Shown one piece after another: positions 23,501-38,500 of a DNA stretch of 64,000 nucleotides; within the stretch, counting starts at the first letter, position 1, and every line of letters begins with the position of its first letter. Under the pieces are notes generated by a model that did not search any database, was not told the DNA's origin, and worked only from the letters and a program-made list of their open reading frames with translations. The DNA lies in assembly GCA_030765065.1 (NCBI GenBank), contig CM060975.1, forward strand, positions 105,978,094-106,042,093, in the 5' to 3' direction. This DNA comes from Deroplatys truncata (taxonomy: Eukaryota > Arthropoda > Insecta > Mantodea > Mantidae). A program made the position numbers and the translations under genes.

Positions 23501-26500
23501 CCCCCATTTTGTTGTATATAGATGTTAGGCTTTTCTGTAATATTTGTCCCATCTCCAGCAAACTAGCAAAACTACAAAATGTGTTTTATCAAGATATCCA
23601 AAATTAAGTTTGTTTTCTTGTGGAAAGTCAAATATATGATCTGTTTCACATAATTGAAACACCTGATTGTGTACATGCTATAACAGCTGCAGATACTCTA
23701 CTTGGCCACAATTGTCATGTATAAAATTATTGTAAGACTAGTTTTTTCATTGCTCATTCATAATATTGTCGTGACCTCTAAACAACTCGCTCAATGGGGT
23801 AGAACAACTCGCTAATAAGGTGCCAGGAAGTTAAAAATTAAATAAGGCGAGACCACGACAAGGGACGCAGCTAAATGAAAATGAAAAATATTATAGGATA
23901 ACTACTAAAAAGGGTTCCTACATGGTTCAGAATGGAAGGCAGGAGCTTTATACTATGGTAAATTAAACAGGGAAGACTTGGATGGTATTATGTTATATTG
24001 CTGAAAGTGATTACATTACCTCCTTGACTTCATGTCCACTCGTCGAGGACGCCATACATCTTCGTGTATGGAGAGTGCGTAACAACACGACCTGTCCAGT
24101 GCGCCTCTACTCACTGACTGACTAGCCAAGCCACGCTACTACAGCGTGGGGACGCTATCTATGCTTCTACCCCCACCACTCTTACGTAATCCCCGATCCA
24201 GGCGACCAAGGACACGTATGCACTTAACAATGCTTGCATACGTCTCATCTCCCCCTGGCCACCCAGATCGACGCCCTCGTCGACACAAGGAGGATTTTGT
24301 TTATGAGAAGAAAAAAAAAAGTACAATACAGAAGAAAATATGACATAAGGTTAGATAATTGGACAACAAGCAGTATCTGTGAGTGTATATGGAGCATACA
24401 TATCTGTGAAAGAATTAAATGCTGATTAGCATATTTGGGAGTCTCGAGTGCCTCTGACGATGTTTTTGTTTGACAGATCACCTACGTACAAGTACCCCGC
24501 ACACGCACACTACACCAAGCTGCCACTGTTACATGCACACTACACTGCACCTGGATGTTCCGACGTAACTTGTTGTGGGTGGGATTTCCACATCACCCAT
24601 GACGAATTTTCAGCTGCAGTCTTTTAGGTGCTGCAGGTCGCTGAAGATGTGGGGGGAGCAATCGCTAGCTTGGACTGCCCCCCAAAATAGTGGCTCCTTA
24701 TGCCACTGCAGTGTAGTAGATGAAGGACAGCTCTCCTGTGGTGTCTCTGGAACCTCTGGCGTGACTGTCCAGCGGGGGTACTCCTCTTGACACTCGAGCT
24801 CCAGAATCAGCACTAAGTCACTATAACAGAAATCACAGAAAGGTAGTGATTGTGCTCCAGAAGATCATCATACATAAAAAAAGTAGTATGTCATTTACAA
24901 TAAAAAGATTTAAAATGCCAAAAAGGTTTACAACCAATCAATTCTTTTAGTATGGGGTAAAGAGAAAAAAAAATGACTACACGTTGACATAAAAACTGAA
25001 TTTTACAAGGGGTTACCATCCAAAATTTAACACAAACTGCTTTAGAATCCAAATACAGAAACACAAAAGGACCAGAATACATAAATAACTACTCAAAACT
25101 ACTGTGTGCATTACTACAGACTTCAAAAATAAATCCACAGTACATACATCAAGCATTACATCAAACTACACCTCATTACATTCTTTTAACTACAATACTC
25201 ATGTTTTACTGTCAAATAGATAGTCTCCTCTACATTACTATCTAATTCATCTCATTATTATCCTCATCTCAATCATCATCATCATCATCATAATTATTTC
25301 AATCATCATCATCATCTTAGTTCTCAACTTTCTCGTAGACAGTAATTACTGAGAAAATAAAATATCTTCACTGACGTGTCTCATTCAACATGCTGCAAAG
25401 TCAAAAATACCTGACATGGGCATAAACTTAAAGAAATCACATTAACATTTCAGGAATAACACAAATAACGTGACATTATACTGTTCCATTCACATCCTCC
25501 GGATCAAAATTAAGCTGGAAAATAGATGGTATTAAAACTCGCTATATAAGATGGTACTAAACTTGTTGCATAAACACACAAAAAAAAATTATTCTCATTG
25601 CATTTACTTCATTACATTTACTTTCTTGTGTGAATACATCACACACGCTATACTGGGCACGTTACAGCAACACCAATAAGCAAAGTCTCTCAAATCACAT
25701 CAAATCGAATTTCCAGGTACATATAGCCCTCCTGAAAATCAAACATTTACACTTCAACTATCGGTGTTACTCTTTGGCACTTCCACCGAAGCTGACATCA
25801 ACTCATCTCATCTCTCATATTACCACCGTCGGGGTTACTCTTAGGCACTTCCACCGAGGCAAATATCACATATACTACTCACATAACCTCAAAAACATAC
25901 ATACATACACACACTATTCATGCAACAATTTTCTGCAAATAAAAGATCACGGCATCATAATGAAACCCAAAATCAAATCAAATCGAATGCAACAGAACAA
26001 ATCACATCATTACCCAAAACAATACTGTCACAGAACATTCCTGAAAATCAAAGCTTAATTAAGCACACGATACACATCAAACACATTCGTGCAGCATAAC
26101 ATAACAAAACAAATGATTTGCAATGCCCAAAACAGAATTCAAAATTTAAGTTACACAAAATAATAATAAACTTTCAATTTAGCAGAGACATTCATAGCAC
26201 ACATTATTCCTGAAAAGCAAAGCTTAATTAAGCATCAGTCAGTGAAACAATAAAAATTTAGCATACCTGTGTGAGTTGTGAAACTGTTTGATTTGTCCAA
26301 ACTTTAGCACACACAATGTTCACATACTTACAGGTTTTGTTCCTTATTCTTTCTTTTTACCATAAAATTCCAGTGTAACTTTCCAAAATCTGGTAACACA
26401 CATACAGCTGATGCATCAACATCCACGTCGTACTGGTCCATATTGGAGGCACATTAAACCTAATTAGGTGAAGATACTGGCAAGGTTGGTAGTAGCTGAA

Positions 26501-29500
26501 ACTTTTACTTAAATTAGTCATTTTGAAATATTTTCCCCCAAAAATATTCATTGCGTAACTAGAGAAACCAAACATGGCAATGGTGAAACAAAATTATCAT
26601 CATTATGATTACCACTATTCGTACCGCGAGCGTACAGTGCACAAATATGAAATTTCAATATATATACTCTTAACTGCTTTCGTTTTATTATTTTATTATT
26701 CCAAACAGATGCACCACACTTTTTATACACACGCAACACGCAAACTTTGAAATATTTGCTTCCCTTTCGAGTCGTTAACACTTACAAGAAGACGCAACCA
26801 ATAAATGCAATGTTACGTAGACCAGCTAACACACGCAACTATATTATCAAAGTTACAAATATCGCCCAATTTTTCACAATTCACAAAAATATGTACTTTA
26901 AAATGACTAGTATGAATGATTTACCACAGTAACAGAATTTAGTAGAAGTGAAGCCAAGGTAAGGGGAAAAATGGAGCCAAAAGTTTTAGCGTCACGCCAC
27001 CGACAGACAATAGAAAAAATTTAAAAATGAACTTAAAATTAAAATATAGACACGGGACTTTCAGAAAACAATACAACAGGAATTTAGAATAAAGAAACCA
27101 CAAATGATACAACCAAAGCCCTTGCCCTTAAGCCAAGAAAAAGATTTACATTTTTTAACAAACACGTGGAGGACCAAAAACGTTACATTTTAGTGAGAAA
27201 AAAAAATTTGCAGTTAAAAATCTCGAAAATACTCGGTGCCTCATCAAGATACTCGGTGCCTCACACCAAGATGTCGTGACCTCTAAACAACTCGCTCAAT
27301 GGGGTAGAACAACTCGCTAATAAGGTACCAGGAAGTTAACAAATTAAATAAGGCGAGGCCATGACAAGGGACGCAGCTAAATGAAAATGAAAAATATTAT
27401 AGGATAACTACTAAAAAGGATTCCTACATGGTTCAGAATGGAAGGCAGGAGCTTTATACTATGGTAAATTAAACAGGGAAGACTTGGATGGTATTATGTT
27501 ATATTGCTGAAAGTGATTACATTACCTCCTTGACTTCATGTCCACTCGTCGAGGACGCCATACATCTTCGTGTATGGAGAGTGCGTAACAACACGACCTG
27601 TCCGGTGCGCCTCTACTCACTGACTAGCCAAGCCATGCTACTACAGCGTGGGGACGCTATCTATGCTTCTATCCCCACCACTCTTACGTAATCCCCGATC
27701 CAGGTGACCAAGGACACGTATGCACTTAACAATGCTTGCATACGTCACAATATTTCACTTTTGCTAGTTTGTCAAAGGATAGACAATGTGCAAATCATGT
27801 AGCCTTTGTGTTAATTAAACAACTATAGTGCTAAAGAGGAGGTACAAATGTTAAACATTTCATCTACTGTGTTTATCTTAAAAAGATTACTCGACCATTC
27901 TGATGATAATTGTTTTACTGACAAAAGTTACAGGCTATACAGTGGTTCCAGACTTGGAGGACTGTCAGTGAGAAGATAAGGAAATCAGAAACACAACATT
28001 CTGCTGATATTTCATAGCTACTTTGTGAATATCAGAGGTTATTCTTTTATCTGTAATTAGATATATCAGGTGGCTGTATGAAGTTGGATTTATAAGTATA
28101 AGGGAAATTAAAAAAAAAATAATGATATTGTCATTCTAAGTCTGAAAAGCCACCCATGCAATGGTGACTAAGCCAACTAGTCATATGTTAGCATTAGATG
28201 TGTAAGAACATTTTTTGTTTTATCATTGGATCTGTTGTATACTAGCAGTAGTTCTGTTAGTAATTTTCTGGAAGTAGTGAACTATTATTTTAATATGCAA
28301 GAGCATGGGAAGCATATTTTCTTGCTTAGACATAAGTTAGGACCTAAATGACAAACTAGAGCTTCCATTTTCATTGGTAAGTTTCTAGAATTTTACTCTC
28401 TTTTGTTGTAGGTATCAACAGATCTTGCACAGGAATTTGGTGTACTTGGCTTCTATTGCAGATGCAAACCAGAATATCCAGGCTCTTTTACCGGTAAGTG
28501 TAAAATTGGAAACATGTTGGTTTTAGAAGGCCAATATATATCTTCTGCCACATGCCCATACATAAATAAAAAAGCAAACTTATGCAAATAGTTATACAGT
28601 AAAACTGCCTTCAATGGAAATCTGTCTTAAACAGTAATATTTCATAGTCCCATGAATTTTGGAGTGAAAAACATGCTAAATTCCCTTTATTAAACAGAAA
28701 CTGTCTTACGTGGACAATGGAAATCAAAGTATCCCTTTTAACGGAAACTTTCCAGTTCTGGAATGCAGAGTTTAGAACATTTTCAGGCACCTTGTGAAAG
28801 TCTGCTCTAAGTACGTGATGTTTAAGTTGAAACATGACCATTTTGCTGTTACCTGACCAGTCTATGAGGGGGGTGTGCTAATGATGGCCCAAATATTGAG
28901 AAACCCGCCACACTTCAAAAACAAGAGTTGTCCTAGATCTTAACACGAGAGTGAACGTGATTTATGCTAGTGAACGTGCTAAATTGAGTGTAAAGCAGAT
29001 CATGAAGGTGTTCAATGTAGGTAAAACTCAAGTTTACGAGATTCTAAAGAAGAAAACAGACATTCTGAAGCGGTGGTAAAATTGTGCTAATGGAAAAATA
29101 AAGAGATAACTTAAGAAAACTGAAAACCAGGACATTGATGAAATAGTGTGGGAGTGCTTTTGAGCTACATTACATCTAAGAGAGGAGAATTCATCATAAA
29201 ACAGCTGCGTTTTAAGATGCTGTAGTATTAAGTAATATGGTGTTTAGAAGGCTCTCAAAAGAAAAACTTGGTAATGGGATGTAATTTAATATTTTTCCAA
29301 ACAGAGGAAGGTTGAAAGATTTGAAGTGTAGGTAAAGGAAATAGGCAGAAAAACCTTTATTCTATCCATGGAACTGATTTTGGAATATCATCTCTTTGTA
29401 AAAGGGTGTTTAATAAAAGACATTAGAATGCTTATGAAACTGAAGGAGACAATTTTGGCTGAAAATATTTACAAGTAGGTAGTGCTAGAAAAGCCTGCAT

Positions 29501-32500
29501 ATTTAAAGAAGTTCAAAGCAAACAAATAGTGCAGTGTGGGATAACACACTCATGGACTTTTTATAGACCTCACTAAAGCTTTTGACTTGGTAAATCGTGA
29601 CATTTTACTTAACAAATTAGATTATTTGGGAATCAGAGGAATAGCAAAAGTTTGGTTTGCATCCTACCTATAAATTAGAATGCAAATTGTAGAAATTGAC
29701 ACAGTTCTATTAGAAACACTAAAAGTAAATCATGGAGTACCGCAAGGTTCAGTCCTTGGACCACTATTGTTCCTTATTTTCATAAACATCTTCCATTGAA
29801 CATTCCAAAAGCGCATACAATAATGTTTGTAGATGATACAAACCTAGTCTTCAGCAGTGATAACTCATTATCCCTCCAGAATATAGTAAATAAAGCAAAT
29901 AATAGCTTACAATGTTGGCTAACAGAGAAACTTTTATTGAATATAGAAAAAACAATATATCTGTATTTCCATAACCAATCAAAAAACAATAATTTAGACT
30001 TATATATAAATCAAACTCCCATAGTTTAAAAATGCGTAACAAAATTCCTGGGAATCTGGATTGATAACGAATTCTCATGGGAAACCCATATACTACAACT
30101 AAGTGTCAAACTGAACAAATTTGTTATGCTGTTCATAAATTGGCTAACGTGTGCACCAAAGTAATACCAAAGATAGTGTATCACAGCTGCATTGAGTCCC
30201 AAATTAGCTATGGCATCCCCTTTTGGGGTTCCTCTCCAAAAGCAACACATATTCTCACAATCCAAAAAAGAATTTTAAAGGCAATTCTGAAGGTACCCAT
30301 AAGAATGCCAAGTAGATACATATTCAATGAACTTAAAGTTTTGCCTATCCCATGCCTATATATTCTTGAAACCTTAAACTTTGTTCATAATAATATAACT
30401 ATATTTCAAAAGAACTCAGAATATCATAACTACAACACAAAAAATCTCAATAACTTATACTTGATAGCCACAGGCTTACAAACAACCTAGCAAGCATTTC
30501 CCATCTGTGTATCTTAATGTATAACAAACTAGATACTTCAATAAAAACCTTAAACAAAGAATCTTTTAAATGTAAACTAAGAAAGTTACTTCTAAAAAGG
30601 CAATATTTACATATAAATGACTGTTTAAATGAACCATGTTTTCCATAATCACATAATTGAAGTACATAGATTATTTAATTTTGTTGATAGATTATTTAAT
30701 TTTGTTGTTCTGTGACAGTATTTTTGTAAAGAAACTAACATGTACTTATTTTAGTATTACTTGCTGTATTATAAAACCAATTCCGATGTGTCCGAAAAAG
30801 GATGAAATAAAGAAATAGGGACAAGATATTAACAAATGTTTGCTGAATCATATTAGTGAATTGAGAAACTGAATTGGATCAAATGAATAAACATCCTAAA
30901 TAAAATGTGATGCTATTTTTCACATATGATTTGAATGAATCCATGAAATGTAATTAGGAGGAGCAATAGATAGTGTGCCTTAAAGTACAGAGAAAATTTG
31001 AATCTCTAGGCAGAAGGGGTTGTAAGAGGTCTGTAAACAATAATCAAGTCTGGCAAATATTATAATAGAGCTGTTTAGTTCTGGAAAGACAGAAGAGTTC
31101 TGGATTTTATAAGGCTTCAATCCATGTACTATTTCTGAAAATGCCAACTTTTGGAAGTGAACATCGTCCTCATCATTGGGATAATTTATTTTCAGATATT
31201 TGATAAATCTGAGTTCTGTGGGCCCCATGCTCATTTGAATCCTCATTTGTTCATAATCACTTCATTCTATGTCTCTTTAAACATAAGACATTTTAAGGAG
31301 GAATAAAACTTTCTTAGCTAAAACTGAACTTTTTATCCTATACATGGTTGATGCAATTAAAAACAATTTGTACAAGTTCTTTATATAAACAAGTCCTAGG
31401 GTCGAATTCATAGTCATTGCTTATTTCAAGAAAGTCCTTAAGCAGCAATTTTCAATACAACAGATGCTACTCTTTCAGGCGAATAAGGAAATGCTTATTC
31501 ATATAAGGAAGCTCTGACCTCCACTTATATGCAATAAGAAGAACCGACACCATCTTGCATCAACTGCTACAATGGAGGTAAACGATAATAGCAATTTAGT
31601 GGAGTATGTGGAATTTCATAACACAATTGTACTGCACATTAGTAAACGAATTTGTGTGATTTGCAGAAATCACTTGAAACGCATAGGATGCTAAATTTAA
31701 GAAGCAATATTGGTTTACCAAAGCCACTGTTGTAATAATCTATTGGCTCTGCTAAACAACATAACCTTAACAAACAGAGGTTATGAAGTCGCAAGTAAAA
31801 CAGGCTTACATAAAAAGATAATGTATAGAATCTCAGTTCTATAACACTATTCACATGTTTTCTGTTCAGGCGTTATCCCATTTATGTTGTCCAAAGTCCT
31901 TAGGTCCCTAGAAAACAAGATTCCGCTGCACTTATTCAGAATAATTTAATAAAATCCTAAAAATAAAATATGAAAATATTTCTGCAATAAATAAAGTACA
32001 TCTCTGCAGTGCCTTTCTTAATCAAATTGCCTATTTTGTATAATTACCACCACTGCAATGGATCACTTAACAAGTCACACTCTTTACCATTAATTCCTAA
32101 ATATATTAGATTATCAAAATCTTGAACAGAGATTTACTGATTTTGCATGTAAAACTACTATTAAAGCCAAACATTTGTAAGCTATTGGGTAATTTTGCTT
32201 TTCTGATTACTGCTAGATGGTGTAGTAATTGCTTTTGTGATTTGCTTCCATGCATGCACATATACAGTGCGCATATTGTAAATACTTCTAGCTACTAACA
32301 CTTTACGCTAGAAAGTCAGGTTTTCAGTTTTAAAACAGTCCACGAGTAAATACAACTTAAGGTCAGTACATCATACAGTGTCCGATTGCCTGCATTCTAC
32401 GATGTCTTTGTATCTCAGCACCAACTCTTATAGTTGGTTTCTTTCTGCTCACTTAAATTTTTTCCTTTTGGCATGTTTTCAACCTAACTAATTTAACTGT

Positions 32501-35500
32501 ATAACTATTGCTACAAAGCCTTAACTAAACTTATGATCCACTTGATTTTAAAGGAAAGTTAACTAATAAATGTGCCATTTAAAACTCTTAATCTTCTACC
32601 ACGTGCTTAACAGCTGTTTGAACAAAACAACAATGAAAATGATGGCTGGCTATGTGGAGACCTGCATGTTCGTTTACACATTCCTTTGCGCATCCGAGTG
32701 GCTGTGAAACAGCTGAACCATGTTGCCACATGTGCTTCGGAAATAAGTAAGCATTTAGTGCAGAGCATATAAGTACTGTCTATGTATACCAAGTAGTAAT
32801 AAGCGTTTCCTTATCAGAAGGAAATACTTATTGCTTAAGCATCTCCTTTTCACATAAGTGACTATGAATTCAATCCCTAATATTTGTAGAAGTCCTGTAA
32901 TAAAGGCTTGCAATAATGAGTTGTCTTTGAGATTATACCATCAAAATTATCATGGAGGTTTGTCAAAGAAATGTGTTTATGAAACAGATGAAAAAGCAGT
33001 TTTGAACATATTCTATGGAAGAACATTGGTATGAAAAAAGCTCAAGGTCAATGGCTCAAATTCTGGCTGCAAAAATGAGTTAAATGTTTACTTATTCATC
33101 ACTGAATGATGATTAAGCAAACAAAAATATAGTGTCGGCTTATGCAGTGATCATTGGTGGTGATGTCAGCAGCTAGCAGCAACACTTATATTCCATACTA
33201 AAGATGTGGAGAGATGCGACAACTGTACCTATCCTAAGGATTACTTTGATGAAAGTCCTATAATGTAACTAAAATTTCACATCTTTTGGACTGCTGCTTA
33301 ATAAGTGTTTGTTTACATCTGTGACATTGTAGCCACCTGGTGGTCCCCAGCATGGGATGCATGGTCCAGCAGGGCAGTCAGGTCCACCAGGTTCATCACC
33401 ATCTCCAGCAGGTGATTTACCACCAGGCTCCCAAGGGACTATGGCTAGTTTTGCACAGCAGCAAGGAGCTTACAGAGGTCAGATGATGCCTGGTCAGCAG
33501 AATATGCCACAACGTAAGTGCTATTTCTGTCTTTGTTGAATTACTCTGTATTTAAGCGTAGCATAATACTGAAAATCAAATGTTATTTAGTGCTGTAAGT
33601 TTAAACCTATTGCCATATATTGAAATACAAACACCCACCGTATGTATTCAAAATGAAAACAAATCTGTGTATTCTTAGAAGTTATCTGTTGGATGCTTCA
33701 GAAAATCCTAAGTATGTAAATGCCTCATATGTAATGGTGTTATTACTTGCTCTACCACTTGCGTATACTTAATAGCTAAAATATTGCATTCCACTCGAAA
33801 ATTCAATATCTAGATTTTGGTTACATTATGGTTCCTGGAATAAAATAAAGAAGCCTTTTTAGAAAAAAATTGTGTGTGTGCATTTGAGTTGCACTGTATA
33901 AGGATATCAGGCAAAAGAAAATTCCTCCATACTCCACTATCCTTTACATGTAAAATTTTTCATAATTTTATATTTTTCTAAAAACGACTCTTAATGATTT
34001 TCATTAACGTATATGTAGGGATGGTGATTTTTTGCAAATGCAATATAGTGCAAAATGCTAATAAAGGTTTGCACTCTTATATTCTCATTTTTCACCACCT
34101 GTAAATCTTTTTAATCTGTTTTGAAAATGCGAAAATTATACCAAAATGTGATATAAATGTGAAATCCACAATTTTTTCAAATAAAACCTTTTTTTTTTTT
34201 TTTCATCTGGAAAGTTCCACTGCAGAGTTTGTAGACTCGTAGAATGTTTATGGCACACTTGATCACTGTTCTGGAAGGCAGAATGGTAATGTGGAAAAGG
34301 AAGCAATTTCCTTTAATCTGTAAAATTAGCATAATGAATAAATTTTACTTATTCCATTGTGACATTTAAAATAAATTAAGTTGGTTTAAAATCTGAATTT
34401 TTGGTCATAGGGAAAACAATCACAGCTGCAATCCTAATGACAATGTAATTGTTTTTAAGTATAGTGTTTGGTTAAATTTGTTACTCAGGTTTCAGTCACA
34501 GTAAATTGATTACTCAATTGGATGGCTCTTTCTGCTCTTTTGCACATTGTGGGATGAGTTGCTGTTTTAAGCATGGTGTTAAAAGGTATGCTGGAGAATG
34601 GTTACCCACATATATGTTGTAATTCATGAACTCTTTCAAAAGAAAATGTAAAAAGCAAAATGGGAAGGGTATTATTTACTGGAGATTATACTTAAGTGCA
34701 ACAAAAGGTTGTGAGCCACATTGAGGAAAATTCACTGGTGCTTCATTTAAACTCTCTTTGAATATTACTTATTTGCATTTTGGCTGCTTCTACCTTGTTT
34801 GTAGTTTGTTGATGTGATGATGTTAAGGCTATTGTTGCTAGGTACTGTATGCCATCTACTGAAAAAAAATCAGATTTGTTCACAATCAATTTGCAGTATT
34901 GTGAAATTCATTACATGATATGTATTCTTTATAATAAATATCCTCTTCGAAATTGATCACCTAACATTGGTCAGTTATTAACAAATGACATCCAGAGACA
35001 CAAAACTTAACTTTCCAGTTGTTTAAGATGCATGTATTAATATGCATTGTCATTCCAATTCTCGGCTTACAAAAATCAGAATACTTCCTATTTTTGTCAC
35101 TTAACGTTCTGTTCCAATTACTATTCTCACTTAATTGCATCTTAATTAAATGTTAATTTTATTAACATACAGGGATCTCAGTTTTAATGCAGACATTGTG
35201 CATGATATTTCAGGACCTGGATCAGGAACTAGTACTCCCCAATACAGAGGACCACAGAATTATCCACAGCAAGGTCCTCAACAAGGCTATCCTGGGCAGT
35301 ACCCTAATCAGAATCAGGCTTCTGCTCAGGTAGGTGAAACATCAAATTGCAAGCCCTTAAGAATATTTGTGTGCATGTTTGTGACATTCCTTTTTCTGTT
35401 AACTTCATTTTTACACGTGGAATCATGTGCATGTCATTTGGAATTATTTTTAGTTACCTTGTAGCACGACTCACCTATATTAATTTTTGCTCATTTTCAC

Positions 35501-38500
35501 TACTAATCATCATTTGTATTGCTGAATTCTTTCTTTGCCTTAGTAAATTCCCTCCACTACCGATTATTTCTCCCTTACCTTCTAAATGTAGTTGCCAAAT
35601 CTTTTAATGTTTTCCTACTGTTTCCAAAATATTGGGTAGCTTGTGAATGTGTCATTCAAAACAAATGCTTCATTCTTGTGGACTAACCTGAGCAATTAAA
35701 ACACTTCACAATTCTTATGCTTTGTATAAGTGTCCAAAGCTTGATAATCCATTTATGGTTCTTACGAGCTCTATGGTGATTCGTGTAGATGATTATTACT
35801 CGCGCAAAACTTCTGGAATCGTGACCTTGATTGCCAACCCAGCAGCCGAGCCTAGGAATGGTTTATGTTTAGCTTTATCAACGAAAGCGATATAACACCT
35901 TTGCTTACTCACAGCGTGTAACACATACAGTCTGCATAGAAAGTGTCTGCATCTGGTTGTAATTTTAAAGAGAGCTGCAGTATCTAAATAGTACTTACTT
36001 TATATTTGTTATATTTATAACCATGGCTCCTATGTTTTCAAAGTTAAGTGGTAAGGTGTTACGTAGTCAAAGTAGGGAAATAATTGCAAATGTCCTCGAC
36101 TTCATGAAGCAAGAAGCAGAGATGAAGGAAGAAAATATATGTTCGTCCGAGTTCCACAAAAGCCTTAAGAGAGTGAAAGAAAGAGTAGTCAAGCAACTGG
36201 TGTTTCACCGAGTTCCGTTTCCAGAGTTCTCAAAGATAAGAGAAAAAAAACATATGGATGAAAGAATGCCATTTGACACGCCTGGGAAGAAACATAAGGT
36301 CCCTAAACTATTACAGAGATAGACGATTTCGAATGCGTCATTCGGCGCACGATTCACAATTCCTATGTGGAAGAAAAAACTGTGCTAACTATAAGCAGAT
36401 TGCTCATCCAGCTGAAAGACAGCAGAAACTTTCAAGGTGGTGCTACAAATCTCAGAAAAATTATTAAAAGATTTAGGGTTCAAATGGAAGAAACCGAAAT
36501 CAAATAGAAGAGTTCTAACAGAAAAGCAAAATTAATAAATAAAATAAAAAAATAATAATAAAAAAAAAAATAAAAAGTAAATGTTGCCATGATAGCTTAG
36601 TCGGTTAGACTAACGGCACGGAAAGCCTAAGATCCGTGGTTCAAATCCCGTCTATGGCATTGAATTTTTCAGCCTGATTCTACCTTTCCAAATGACTATA
36701 ATTTTATATGTACTTATATCAGCATCAATTTTCAAGGTGGTGCTACAAATTTCAGAAAAATACTATAATGTATGAAGATGAGTCATACATACACAGCAGT
36801 CATACAGCAACTAAAAGTTGGAGTGACGATAGCGAATTAGGTTTGCAGGCACCTGTTCCCAAAGGGCAAATACTTATTATCATTCGTGCTGTTGGAAAGA
36901 TCGGCTTCGTTCCAAATGCCCTTCTTTTACAAGTCGCAACAAACAACAGGAGATTTTCATCAAGAAATGAATACAGAAAATTACATGAAGTGAATCAACG
37001 CCATGTTGATACCTAATATGCCTGCTGGGTCTGTTCTGGTCATCGACAATGCTTCACAATGCGTCAACACTCAAATTCACAAACCACCTACCTCAACTTC
37101 CTTGAAAGAAGAAATGAGAGCTTGGTTACTTAGACATAATAAAGCTTTAGATGAAAGCATGAGTAAAACAAAGCTATATAACTTAATTAAAACCAACAAA
37201 CAGCTTCAGAAGTCATACATACTTGACCAGATAGTAATACAACATCGCCATAATGTACTTAGACTGTCATCGTATCACCCAGATCTAAACCCAATCGAAT
37301 TAATCTGGGCTGATATCAAAAAATGGGTGGCATGCAGAAATATCGCTTTTAAATTAAAATATGTGGAGCAGTTATAACGCCAGCAATTTGCTGAAATTGG
37401 AAGGCCAGAATGGGAAAATGTATGGCGACATGCTGAATAAATTAAGAATCATTATTCCAAAAAATACGGAATTGCAGAAAATCAAATAGAAATAATTCTC
37501 ATCCAGGATAATGGTGCAGAAAGTAGTGACAGCAGTGATGATGGCAATAATGTGAGTGATTCCGCAGAAGAGGAAGGGTTGTTAGATATGGAAGAATTGG
37601 AGGCAATGATTGACAGTGTTTTTTATACTAAGCGTAGATTTTAATATACAGTATATAACTAAGTTTATCAGCGCAATGCAGTGCATAACGGTGTGCGTAT
37701 ATTTGACAATGACTGTCCCACGCATGCAGACGACCGCTGACCACCTGATCTGGTAAGCAACTCGCATCATAGCTCTCATTAAGATTTTCACGTGTCTAGA
37801 ACTGTTGCGCCGATTATAACATTTTTTTTTACAGTTGCTGATATACGTAGAAGCACCCCATTGTGCCACAACCATAATTCTGTTCAACATAACCCTGTAA
37901 CCCTTTCCGGGGCACTCAGATGATAATTGGCTATTAACCTGTCGTTGGTCAACATGAGCACTGTACTCACTTTGATTTTGAAAGTTGGTTATTTTGTTTA
38001 CCTTTAAAACAAAACTTTGGAGATTACGTGTGCAGTTCAAAGCATGGTTGTGAAGCAAGTTGGTGTATACCACAGAACTTTTTGGAATTTCATTTTCATA
38101 CAATTGAAAAAAAACTAATACATATACTGAAGTGAGCATGGTGGTCACATGTTGACCATTGGCGGTACATTATTGTCGGCTTATCGTGCTATTCTTTCTA
38201 GGGTTCACAGGCAAGAATTTGTATTATTGACAGATGCTTTATATTGTCGGGTTACATCATACCATACCAGTCTTTGCAGGTAAGCATTCAAGATGGAATG
38301 CCAAGAATAGCAAATATTGAAATAGCTTGAGGAGACTGAAAATGAATCTCTCTCATCATTTGAATTTTCTGAAGATGATACCGAACTGGTTAGGTGCAAA
38401 ACACAGGTGCTGGTTAGGAAGATCATAATACAGTGAGCATGATACAGAGTCAGAAGTCTGCAGATGAATCAGAATCTGAAGAGATGCCTGAAAGTACCTC

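Larger units (their letters stand above)
23767..27748 (+). mobile_element. Complete non-autonomous LTR retrotransposon (LARD-like), 3982 bp
   Basis: Two direct LTRs (23767-24247, 27272-27748) flank a 3.0-kb interior. The 5-bp duplication AATAT (23762-23766, 27749-27753) brackets the element. LTRs begin TGTCGTGACC and end CATACGTC(T/A)C; they differ at about ten bases plus a 4-bp indel, about 2%, so insertion is fairly recent. The interior has no gag, protease, RT or integrase; its longest ORF (25630-26058, 142 codons) looks random. A (CAT)n tract lies at about 25272-25315 and paired 30-bp repeats at 25758-25858. Strand is arbitrary, since no coding sequence orients it. Confidence 0.9.
36023..37643 (+). 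pseudogene. DDE (DDE_3-type, Tc1/mariner-related) transposase, broken by an insertion
   Basis: The N-terminus '[20 protein letters not shown]' (36078 on) is followed, in another frame, by '[20 protein letters not shown]' with '[17 protein letters not shown]'. After the insertion at about 36530-36765 the catalytic part continues: '[20 protein letters not shown]' (36769 on, first Asp), '[20 protein letters not shown]', '[16 protein letters not shown]' (second Asp, 37006 on), and '[20 protein letters not shown]' (37258 on, third acidic block), then an acidic tail to about 37643. Frameshifts plus the insertion inactivate it. Terminal repeats were not located. Confidence 0.8.

Noticed and set aside
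25272-25315. CRISPR-like regular repeats
   Set aside because: Simple (CAT)n microsatellite without spacers; the DNA is eukaryotic.
25630-26058. 142-codon ORF in the LTR element as a gag protein
   Set aside because: No zinc knuckle, no capsid-like features, and composition follows the surrounding AC-rich sequence.
36586-36659. A working tRNA gene
   Set aside because: A and B boxes are good, but the T and anticodon stems do not pair and an A-rich tract is attached; a SINE head is more likely.
37582-38148. 188-codon open frame on the - strand
   Set aside because: No family features; it overlaps the end of the DDE transposase and the piggyBac start on the other strand, so it is taken as chance.
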